A stretch of 5,336 bases of DNA from Acidobacteriota bacterium (lineage in GTDB: Bacteria > Acidobacteriota > Terriglobia > Terriglobales > Acidobacteriaceae): the NCBI GenBank assembly GCA_021780095.1, contig JAJXZK010000215.1, positions 1 to 5,336 on the forward strand, in the 5' to 3' direction. A program made the translations under genes and the position numbers. Position 1 is the first letter of the stretch, and the number at the start of each line of letters is the position of its first letter. Positions 1 through 5,336 of this stretch are shown here, in pieces. A model generated the notes under the pieces. That model did no database searches and had not been told where the DNA came from. It worked only from the letters and a program-made list of their open reading frames with translations.

Positions 1-351
1 ATCATCGGCGCCCAACTCCAGCCCCAGGACGCGGTCGCTTTCGCTGGTTCGCGCCGTCAGGAAAATCACGGGCGTGACGGCCAGCGCGGGGCTCTTGCGA
101 ATGCGCCGGCAAAGATCCAGCCCATCGCCGCCGGGAACCATGATGTCCAGGACGAAGAGATCGGGAGTTTTGCGTTCGGCGTCCACCAAGACTGCGGCCG
201 GGCTGACAAAAGTTCGTACGGCAAACCCGGCAATTTCCAGGCTATGCTGCACCAACCGGGAAATGTCCTGGTCGTCTTCCAGAACGAAAATCGTCTGACT
301 CAATTCCGGTGTCCTCTCGAGTATTGCTGTCATCGGTTCCGCAGTTTCCAT
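1..351 (-). CDS. Response regulator, N-terminal receiver domain (partial, cut by left edge)
   Basis: The first 117 codons of a two-component response regulator; the rest lies beyond the left edge. After a short N-terminal extension (residues 1-19) a receiver domain begins with IFVLEDDQD, where D26 and D27 form the acidic Mg-binding pair. The phosphoacceptor is D69 in LDIMVPGGDGLDL, and T99 in IFLTAR is the conserved switch threonine. The visible part ends at LELGADD, just before the expected K-P lysine. The receiver most resembles the OmpR/PhoB group, but the output domain is not visible, so DNA binding is inferred. In that family a membrane histidine kinase phosphorylates the aspartate. The ATG at 349-351 is chosen because GAGGAG lies 10 bases upstream; an in-frame ATG at 331-333 has weaker support. 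The signal it senses cannot be told from here. Confidence 0.9.
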   Translation of the reverse strand, partial: METAEPMTAILERTPELSQTIFVLEDDQDISRLVQHSLEIAGFAVRTFVSPAAVLVDAERKTPDLFVLDIMVPGGDGLDLCRRIRKSPALAVTPVIFLTARTSESDRVLGLELGADD

Positions 352-361
352 GGTGCGCCTA

Positions 362-367
362 CTCCTC
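362..367 (-). promoter_or_regulatory. Shine-Dalgarno site of the response regulator
   Basis: On the minus strand this reads GAGGAG, 10 bases ahead of the ATG at 351. The spacing is slightly long, but the match is strong and it favours this start over the internal ATG at 333. Confidence 0.6.
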
Positions 368-379
368 TGTCGAGGCAAG

Positions 380-408
380 AGTATCGCAGTCAGACGAATT
401 TCCTGCAA
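380..408 (-). promoter_or_regulatory. Candidate sigma70-type promoter for the response regulator
   Basis: On the minus strand TTGCAG (403-408, -35-like, 3 of 6 matches) is followed after exactly 17 bases by GATACT (380-385, -10-like, 4 of 6 matches). Transcription would start near 373, leaving a leader of about 22 bases that includes the Shine-Dalgarno site. The spacing and placement are good but the hexamers are only moderate, so this is a prediction. It would let the regulator be expressed independently of hemW-ltaE. Confidence 0.35.
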
Positions 409-414
409 AAGAAC

Positions 415-443
415 CGTGAATGCTGTGTAACGATTGCGTGAAT
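415..443. repeat. Short direct repeat CGTGAAT x2, possible operator
   Basis: CGTGAAT occurs at 415-421 and again at 437-443, 22 bases apart start to start, about two helical turns. The pair lies just upstream of the candidate -35 box of the response regulator, where an activator would be expected to bind. A 7-base repeat in a gap this short can easily arise by chance, so the functional reading is weak. Confidence 0.25.
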
Positions 444-463
444 ACGTTCGGCCATCTAACGGG

Positions 464-1549
464 CTAATTGTGCTGCGACAGCTCCTCGGCAATCTGCGCT
501 GCCGCCTGCTCGCATTGCGCTCGATCGACATCGTGGTGCGTCACCAGACGGATGGCATCAGGCCCGGTACTGCCAACAAGAATTCCACGCTGTTTTAGCC
601 GCGCCACCAGGTCCGATGCGCCCTTGCCGGCATTGAGTTGGAAGCGAACGATGTTCGTCTGTACACTTTCCAGATTAACCGTCAGGCCCGAAACCATAGC
701 GAGCGATTCGGCCAGTATGCGCGCATTGCGATGGTCTTCGTCCAGCCGCCGGGTCATGGTGTCGAGAGCGATCAGCCCCGCCGCCGCCAGCACCCCAACC
801 TGTCGCATGCCGCCGCCCAGTGACTTGCGAATGATCCTTGCCCGATGCATCAATTCCCTGGAGCCCACCAGCATGGAGCCGACCGGCGCGCATAATCCTT
901 TCGACAGGCAGAACATGACGGTATCGAAGCCTCGCGTCAGGTCCGCGACGCCGACGTGGAGGGAGGTGGCCGCGTTGAAAATTCGCGCGCCATCCAGGTG
1001 CGTCGGCAGGGCGGCATCTTTCGCGCCCGCCCAGATTTCCTCCACCACAGGCAGCGGCGTCACCGTTCCACCAGCCATGTTGTGGGTGTTTTCCAAGGTG
1101 ATCAAGCCGGTTTGCGCGCGGTAATAGATGTTGGGGGCAATCGCCGCCTGAATCTGCTTCCAGGTGAGTACGCCGCGCGTTCCAGCGATGGTTCGCGGCA
1201 TGCAGCCGGAGAAGGCCGAGATCATCGCCATCTCCCACTCCACCACATGCGAGCGCGCTTCGCAGATCACTTCCTGCCCATGCTGGGTATGCACGCGGAT
1301 CGCAATCTGGTTGCCCATGGTTCCAGTTGGCACGAACACGGCCGCTTCGCGCTCAAAAATCTCCGCAGCGCGCTGCTCCAGCCGGTTGACGGTTGGATCT
1401 TCTCCGTACACGTCGTCGCCGACTTCCGCAGCGGCCATGGCGGCGCGCATCTCCGGGGTAGGTCGGGTGACGGTATCGCTGCGCAAATCAATCGCGCCAA
1501 TTGCTTTCGATGAAGTCGTTGCTGGTGTTTCGGCAGTTTCAATACTCAC
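464..1549 (-). CDS. ltaE: Low-specificity L-threonine aldolase (PLP enzyme)
   Basis: A complete 361-residue protein of the fold-type I PLP family. It should cleave L-threonine and L-allo-threonine to glycine and acetaldehyde in the cytoplasm. The landmarks follow E. coli LtaE closely: [11 protein letters not shown] at 20-30, [13 protein letters not shown] at 43-55, PTGTMGN at 74-80, the PLP-stacking histidine H101, LENTHN at 152-157, the PLP-contacting D186 and R189 in [10 protein letters not shown], the Schiff-base lysine K217 in CLSKGL, GGGMRQ at 245-250 and IRLVTHHDV at 333-341. The start is GTG, preceded by AAGGAG at 7 bases. It gives a Ser/Thr/Ala-rich extension of about 19 residues compared with the E. 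coli protein, and no ATG, GTG or TTG lies nearer to IDLRSD. The gene overlaps the hemW stop by four bases (GTGA), so the two are likely cotranscribed and translationally coupled. I see no metabolic link between them. The aldolase assignment is firm; stereochemical preference is not readable. Confidence 0.95.
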   Translation of the reverse strand: MSIETAETPATTSSKAIGAIDLRSDTVTRPTPEMRAAMAAAEVGDDVYGEDPTVNRLEQRAAEIFEREAAVFVPTGTMGNQIAIRVHTQHGQEVICEARSHVVEWEMAMISAFSGCMPRTIAGTRGVLTWKQIQAAIAPNIYYRAQTGLITLENTHNMAGGTVTPLPVVEEIWAGAKDAALPTHLDGARIFNAATSLHVGVADLTRGFDTVMFCLSKGLCAPVGSMLVGSRELMHRARIIRKSLGGGMRQVGVLAAAGLIALDTMTRRLDEDHRNARILAESLAMVSGLTVNLESVQTNIVRFQLNAGKGASDLVARLKQRGILVGSTGPDAIRLVTHHDVDRAQCEQAAAQIAEELSQHN

Positions 1550-2835
1550 GCGAAGACTCCTTGCTGCTGGATTAGGCTTGCGACGGTCTCGTCTGACTCA
1601 ACCACGCCGAGAAATCTCTGAAATACATCATTGGCGAACAGCCGCCCTTGCTGGGTTAACCTGGCTCGACGTCCATCGTATTCCATCAAACCCTGCTGGC
1701 TCGCCTCGTTGAGAATCGGCTGGTAGGCTGCAATCGCGGCCTCTCCAAACTCGCGCGCGATGTCTGCCAGCGAGACACCATCGTTTAATCGCAGGCCCAG
1801 AAACCAGGTTTCTTCCAGAGCTTCTGACCGAGACACCGGCGTTACGGTCACCCGTTCGCTGTTGACGATGTTTCGGTTCAGATAACCCGTCAGATCGTCG
1901 GTGGTGGCAACCCGGATCGCTTCTCCGTCCGCAGTCGGCAAAAACGAGTGCGCATCGAGTCCGAAGCCGAAATATGGCTGGCGGGTCCAATACTTCAGAT
2001 TATGGCGCGACCGATGTCCCGCGCGCGCAAAGTTGGAAATCTCATACTGCGCGATCCCAGCCGCGTCGAACTGCTCCACGGCTGCGGTATACATGTCGGC
2101 GATGGTCTGCTCATTCGGCACCATGCCGACGCCATAGCGCGTGCCCCCAGCAATGATTTCCCGACCCAGCCGGGAATCTTCGTCCACGTCCAACATGTAG
2201 ACACTCAGGTGAGGCACACCGGTGGCGATAGCTTCGCCGAGCGAATCTCTCCAGCTCTGGCGGGTCTGGTGCGGCAGGCCAGCGATCAGGTCGATGTTGA
2301 TGTCGTCGATGCCGGCAGCGCGAAGACGTTCAATGTCATGGAGAGTAATGTCTCGCGTGTGGGTGCGCCCCACGGCGGCGGCTTCATGATCGATAAACGA
2401 TTGCACACCGAGGCTGACGCGATGGAATCCCAGGCCCGGCATGGCGTGCAGCATCTCATCTGTAAGCTGGCCGGGAGCACATTCCAGCGTCATCTCCGCG
2501 GAATCGGCGACCGAAAATGTCTCCTGTATTGCTTTAATTATATCGTTTAACTGATTGACGTTTAGTATACTTGGAGTGCCTCCGCCGAAGTAAACTGAGT
2601 CGACATTCTTCGTCAGCGAACCTCGCCAGGCGGCAATACGTTCGAAAGATTCACGAATCTCCGCGCTCAGCTCTTCGACATACGCGGCCATTCGGTCCGC
2701 ACCGTAAACTCCGGAGGCGAAGTTGCAGTAGCTGCACTTGGCGCGGCAAAACGGAACCGACACGTACATTCCAAGTGCGGGCGCGAGATTTTGCATCGGC
2801 GGCGATTGAGTTCTCATCGACAGCTTTACAGGCAT
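1546..2835 (-). CDS. hemW: HemW, radical SAM heme chaperone (formerly annotated as oxygen-independent coproporphyrinogen oxidase-like)
   Basis: A radical SAM protein of 429 residues from the chosen ATG. The [4Fe-4S] cluster motif is C30, C34, C37 ([12 protein letters not shown]). It is followed by VYFGGGTPS (81-89), LGVQSF (142-147), [14 protein letters not shown] (178-191), YEISNFA (264-270) and HNLKYW (278-283), then a C-terminal HemW domain from about 335. True coproporphyrinogen dehydrogenase HemN carries a further cysteine just after the triad; here that position is F39. With the HNxxYW motif, linked in this family to heme binding, this marks HemW, which is thought to deliver heme to respiratory proteins. 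The start is uncertain: ATGs at 2835, 2817 and 2796 are in frame and none has a strong Shine-Dalgarno site; the 2796 start (416 residues) matches the usual short family N-terminus best. The frame stays open far upstream into the exporter gene, but that stretch is antisense coincidence. It overlaps ltaE downstream by four bases. Confidence 0.92.
   Translation of the reverse strand: MPVKLSMRTQSPPMQNLAPALGMYVSVPFCRAKCSYCNFASGVYGADRMAAYVEELSAEIRESFERIAAWRGSLTKNVDSVYFGGGTPSILNVNQLNDIIKAIQETFSVADSAEMTLECAPGQLTDEMLHAMPGLGFHRVSLGVQSFIDHEAAAVGRTHTRDITLHDIERLRAAGIDDINIDLIAGLPHQTRQSWRDSLGEAIATGVPHLSVYMLDVDEDSRLGREIIAGGTRYGVGMVPNEQTIADMYTAAVEQFDAAGIAQYEISNFARAGHRSRHNLKYWTRQPYFGFGLDAHSFLPTADGEAIRVATTDDLTGYLNRNIVNSERVTVTPVSRSEALEETWFLGLRLNDGVSLADIAREFGEAAIAAYQPILNEASQQGLMEYDGRRARLTQQGRLFANDVFQRFLGVVESDETVASLIQQQGVFA
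1557..1562 (-). promoter_or_regulatory. Shine-Dalgarno site of ltaE inside the hemW 3' end
   Basis: On the minus strand AAGGAG lies 7 bases before the GTG start at 1549, within the last hemW codons. It settles the unusual GTG start and supports coupled translation of the overlapping pair. Confidence 0.75.
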
Positions 2836-2889
2836 CGTTCTTTGCTTATGCGGAGAATGGACGGAAACTTCGTACAATAGCAGTGTCGC
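2836..2889. promoter_or_regulatory. Divergent promoter region between hemW and the ABC exporter
   Basis: Only 54 bases separate the chosen starts of the two divergent genes (93 if hemW starts at 2796), so promoters for both directions must sit here or reach into the coding ends. Towards hemW, TATTGT (2874-2879) with TTGGGG (2898-2903) 18 bases upstream is a weak candidate; its -35 would lie inside the exporter's first codons. It overlaps the plus-strand -10 box, so the two promoters could compete. No convincing operator palindrome was seen. Confidence 0.45.
2873..2878 (+). promoter_or_regulatory. Candidate -10 box for the ABC exporter-lpxB operon
   Basis: TACAAT matches the sigma70 -10 consensus at 5 of 6 positions. 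No good -35 box lies 16-18 bases upstream. Initiation about 7 bases downstream would be near 2885, leaving only about five bases before the ATG at 2890, so the transcript would be nearly leaderless. This fits the absence of a Shine-Dalgarno site before that ATG. Confidence 0.4.
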
Positions 2890-4830
2890 ATGGCAGACCC
2901 CAAACAGAGCACCCCGCAGCAAGACGACGACGTTATCGGCAAGGCTTACGACAGTCGCCTGATGCGGCGGTTGCTGGTCTATCTGAAGCCGTACCGGTTG
3001 CAGGTCGGCATTTCGCTGATCGCCATCCTTTTTACCGCCTTTGCGGATGTGCTGGGGCCGTACCTGACCAAGGTGGCTGTTGACCTGTACATGACGCCAT
3101 CGCAGGCAACCAGCCATTCCCTGTGGATGCGCCATCTCAGCCGCAATCCCATGACCGGCATTACCGAGATTGCCGGAATGTATCTTGGCTCGCTGATCTT
3201 TATTTACGTCCTGGCATTCATCCAGACCTACCTGATGCAGTGGACCGGGCAAAAAGTGATGTACGACCTGCGCAGCCAGATTTTCCGCCATATCCAACGC
3301 ATGCATGTCGCGTTTTTTGACCGCAATCCGACCGGGCGCCTGGTGACACGGGTGACTTATGACGTGGACGCGCTGAACGAAATGTTCACCTCCGGGGTGG
3401 TGTCGATTTTTGAGGATGTGCTGGTGCTGGCGGGGATTGTGTTCGTGATGCTGCGGATGAACTGGTGGCTGGCACTGTTGGCGTTCTCCGTCATTCCGCT
3501 GATCATGATTGCGACGCAGATCTTTCGCAAGTTTGTTCGCGAGTCGTACCGCCGGATTCGCACGGCCATTGCGCGGATCAATTCTTACCTGCAGGAACAT
3601 GTCAGCGGCATGAGCGTGGTGCAGCTATTCAACCGCGAAGAGCGCGCGTTTCAGGATTTCGAGAAGGTCAATCGCCAGCACATGAAGGCGTTCAAAGACG
3701 CCATTATGGCCTACGCCCTGTATTATCCGGTGGTCGAAATTCTCAGTTCGATTGCTGTCGCTATCATCATATGGCAGGGCGGCGGAGGTGTACTGCGCGG
3801 CGTGGTCACGCTGGGCGTGCTGGTGGCGTTCATTCAATACTCGCAGCGCTTCTTCCGGCCGATTCAGGATCTGAGCGACAAATACAACATTCTGCAAGCG
3901 GCGATGGCGGCCAGCGAGCGCATCTTCAAGCTGCTGGATACACCGCCGGAGATTGTGTCGCCGGCGATCCCGGCAGTCGGCGACGGTTCCGGCCGGATTG
4001 AATTCCGCCATGTTTGGTTCACCTACCAGCGCCTGGATAACGCGATGCGTGAGCGTCTGAGGACCAGCGCAACACCGGAAAAAGAGGACGTGGAATGGGT
4101 GCTGCGGGATGTGAGCTTTACGATCGAGCCGGGAGAGACGGCGGCGATTGTCGGACATACCGGCGCGGGAAAGACCACGTTGAGCAGCCTGATGATGCGC
4201 TTTTACGATGTGCAGCGTGGAGCAATTCTGATTGAAGGGATCGACGTGCGCGACTGGGATGTTCAGGAACTCCGCCGGCGATTTGCCGTTGTGCTGCAGG
4301 ATCCCGTGCTGTTCACCGGCACCGTCACCAGCAATATTCGGCTGGGCACGGAACGCATCACGGAAGAAGAGATCGAAAGCGCGGCCGACCAGGTGAATGT
4401 TGGCGACTATATTCGATCGCTGCCCGATGGATTCCATGAACCTGTGCGCGAGGGTGGCAGCACGCTTTCTACCGGACAAAAGCAATTGATCAATTTTGCG
4501 CGCGCGCTGGCGCACAATCCGCGCATTCTGATTCTTGACGAGGCCACATCCAGCGTCGATACCGAAACTGAGTTGCGGGTGCGTTCGGCGCTCACCCGGC
4601 TGGTCAGGGGCCGTACCTCCGTGGTGGTTGCGCATCGGCTATCGACGATTCAGACGGCGAATCGAATCCTGGTGATGCACAAGGGGCAGTTGCGAGAAAT
4701 TGGAACCCACCAGGAACTGCTGGCGCAGAGGGGACTATATTGGAAGCTTTACCGCTTGCAATATAAGGACCAGGAGATTCCAGACCCGGCCATTCGCTCC
4801 GGCGATCCACTCGCTGTGACCGGCGACTGA
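2890..4830 (+). CDS. ABC exporter half-transporter, MsbA/MdlB type (fused membrane and ATPase domains)
   Basis: A complete 646-residue inner-membrane exporter, expected to dimerise and use ATP to flip or expel a lipid or hydrophobic substrate. The membrane domain has six likely helices, roughly 36-60, 94-117, 166-189, 191-212, 272-297 and 300-320, with the family motif FFDRNPTGRLVTRVTYDVD at 142-160. The ATPase domain (about 368-605) is intact: A-loop Y379, Walker A GHTGAGKTT (422-430, K428), Q-loop Q470, signature LSTGQ (526-530), Walker B ILILD (546-550) with catalytic E551, D-loop SSVD (554-557) and switch H582. It is longer than MsbA (about 580 residues), partly from an extended loop between helices 1 and 2 (66-93) and a charged insertion at about 381-401. 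No Shine-Dalgarno site precedes the ATG. I keep this start because residues 17-33 look family-conserved and the next ATG (residue 25) would cut into them. lpxB follows after 11 bases, suggesting but not proving a lipid A flippase role; drug or lipid export by an MdlB-like protein is the alternative. Confidence 0.93.
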   Translation: MADPKQSTPQQDDDVIGKAYDSRLMRRLLVYLKPYRLQVGISLIAILFTAFADVLGPYLTKVAVDLYMTPSQATSHSLWMRHLSRNPMTGITEIAGMYLGSLIFIYVLAFIQTYLMQWTGQKVMYDLRSQIFRHIQRMHVAFFDRNPTGRLVTRVTYDVDALNEMFTSGVVSIFEDVLVLAGIVFVMLRMNWWLALLAFSVIPLIMIATQIFRKFVRESYRRIRTAIARINSYLQEHVSGMSVVQLFNREERAFQDFEKVNRQHMKAFKDAIMAYALYYPVVEILSSIAVAIIIWQGGGGVLRGVVTLGVLVAFIQYSQRFFRPIQDLSDKYNILQAAMAASERIFKLLDTPPEIVSPAIPAVGDGSGRIEFRHVWFTYQRLDNAMRERLRTSATPEKEDVEWVLRDVSFTIEPGETAAIVGHTGAGKTTLSSLMMRFYDVQRGAILIEGIDVRDWDVQELRRRFAVVLQDPVLFTGTVTSNIRLGTERITEEEIESAADQVNVGDYIRSLPDGFHEPVREGGSTLSTGQKQLINFARALAHNPRILILDEATSSVDTETELRVRSALTRLVRGRTSVVVAHRLSTIQTANRILVMHKGQLREIGTHQELLAQRGLYWKLYRLQYKDQEIPDPAIRSGDPLAVTGD

Positions 4831-4841
4831 CCCAGCCCGCC

Positions 4842-5336
4842 ATGCCTTCCACTCCACAGATATTTGTCTCCGCCGGCGAGGCCAGCGGAGAGAGATACGG
4901 CGCCATGCTGATCGAGGCGGTGCATGCGCTGCGGCCAGATGCTGAGTTCTTCGGCCTGGGTGGTACGGCGATGGAGGCCGCAGGCTGCGAGCGCATTGTC
5001 CGCGCCGAAGATATTGCCGTCATGGGCATCACGGAGGTGCTGCGTCATATGCCGCGCATCTATACGGAGTATCGCAGGCTGTTGCGCAGCATTCGTACCC
5101 GCAAGCCGGATTTGGCGGTGTTGATCGATTTTCCTGATGTGAATTTTCGTTTGGCGAAGGAGCTGAAACAGGCGGCCATTCCAGCGCTGTATTTTGTCAG
5201 TCCGCAGCTTTGGGCGTGGAAGCAATATCGCGTGCGCTGGGTGCGGGAGCGGGTGAGCAAAATGCTCGTGATTTTTCCGTTTGAGGAAAAATATTACCGC
5301 GATCGCGGCGTCGATGCGGAATTTGTGGGCCACCCG
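4842..5336 (+). CDS. lpxB: Lipid-A-disaccharide synthase LpxB (partial, cut by right edge)
   Basis: The first 165 codons of LpxB, the GT19-family glycosyltransferase. It joins UDP-2,3-diacylglucosamine to lipid X to make the lipid A disaccharide at the cytoplasmic face of the inner membrane. Family landmarks are IFVSAGEASGERYGA (7-21), FGLGGTAMEAAGCE (37-50), AVMGITEVL (59-67), the active-site region LIDFPDVNFRLAK (94-106), the strongly conserved YFVSPQLWAWK (117-127) and FPFEEKYY (145-152), ending at FVGHP. E. coli LpxB is about 380 residues, so a little over half is missing. The ATG lies 11 bases after the exporter stop and has no visible Shine-Dalgarno site, so it probably depends on ribosomes finishing the upstream gene. 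Its presence shows that the organism makes lipid A and is a diderm. Confidence 0.95.
   Translation, partial: MPSTPQIFVSAGEASGERYGAMLIEAVHALRPDAEFFGLGGTAMEAAGCERIVRAEDIAVMGITEVLRHMPRIYTEYRRLLRSIRTRKPDLAVLIDFPDVNFRLAKELKQAAIPALYFVSPQLWAWKQYRVRWVRERVSKMLVIFPFEEKYYRDRGVDAEFVGHP

Larger units (their letters stand above)
352..463. other. Intergenic gap between ltaE and the response regulator
   Basis: This 112-base gap separates two minus-strand genes. It holds the candidate promoter, Shine-Dalgarno site and direct repeat listed separately. An imperfect inverted repeat (AACGATT at 429-435 with AATACGTT at 441-448, one bulged base) lies just past the ltaE stop, but no T-run follows it, so I do not call it a terminator. 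No convincing small gene was seen here. Confidence 0.6.

Noticed and set aside
364..375. CCTC-TGTC-GAGG inverted repeat that could mask the response regulator's ribosome site
   Set aside because: The stem is only four base pairs, and the predicted transcription start falls inside it, so it may not even be fully transcribed.
429..448. Imperfect inverted repeat after ltaE as a terminator
   Set aside because: The stem is short and AT-rich with a bulge, and no T-run follows on the minus strand.
468..1712. Several plus-strand open frames of 180-220 codons opposite ltaE
   Set aside because: They overlap a strongly conserved enzyme on the other strand, overlap each other, and have low-complexity Arg/Ser/Ala-rich translations without motifs.
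1546..2835. Annotation of the radical SAM gene as coproporphyrinogen III dehydrogenase HemN
   Set aside because: The fourth cysteine after the CxxxCxxC triad is replaced by phenylalanine and the HNxxYW motif is present, which are HemW features.
2836..3600. Upstream extension of the hemW frame by 255 codons, antisense to the exporter
   Set aside because: The hemW frame is in exact codon register with the exporter on the other strand. Stops in that register need sense codons TTA, CTA or TCA, which are rare in this GC-rich gene, so the frame stays open by chance. The radical SAM domain begins only after 2800.
3625..4635. 336-codon open frame on the minus strand inside the exporter gene
   Set aside because: It is also in register antisense to the exporter; it ends where the sense strand has the Leu codon CTA at 3625-3627. 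The translation shows no recognisable domain, while the sense strand encodes a complete ABC exporter.
4749..5333. 194-codon open frame on the minus strand over lpxB and the exporter end
   Set aside because: It is a register-matched antisense shadow of lpxB, which has clear family motifs on the plus strand.

Overview
The window carries five protein-coding genes in two divergent groups, with no RNA genes, mobile elements or CRISPR arrays. The moderately GC-rich DNA, the lipid A gene lpxB and the style of the proteins point to a Gram-negative (diderm) bacterium. The N-terminus and linker regions of the ABC exporter resemble proteins I associate with Acidobacteriota (Terriglobia). That placement is an inference, not a proof.

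Left group, minus strand, read from right to left: hemW (heme chaperone, radical SAM family), then ltaE (low-specificity L-threonine aldolase), then, after a 112-base gap, the N-terminal part of a response regulator that runs off the left edge. hemW and ltaE overlap by four bases (GTGA) and are almost certainly one translationally coupled transcript. The response regulator has its own Shine-Dalgarno sequence and a plausible promoter in the 112-base gap, so it may be a separate unit.

Right group, plus strand: a complete half-size ABC exporter (membrane domain fused to ATPase domain), followed 11 bases later by lpxB (lipid-A-disaccharide synthase), which is cut by the right edge after 165 codons. 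The pairing suggests an operon for outer-membrane lipid synthesis and export, with the exporter a candidate MsbA-like lipid flippase. By sequence alone, however, it looks like a general MsbA/MdlB-type exporter. The two groups start back to back around a short region (about 54 bases between the chosen starts) that must hold promoters for both directions. A good -10 box lies so close to the exporter ATG that its message may be nearly leaderless.

The region reads as ordinary core-genome DNA. I found no previously undescribed system. The points worth a second look are the near-leaderless exporter start, a charged insertion in its ATPase domain, the exporter-lpxB pairing, the hemW-ltaE overlap, the uncertain hemW start, and a small direct repeat upstream of the response regulator.
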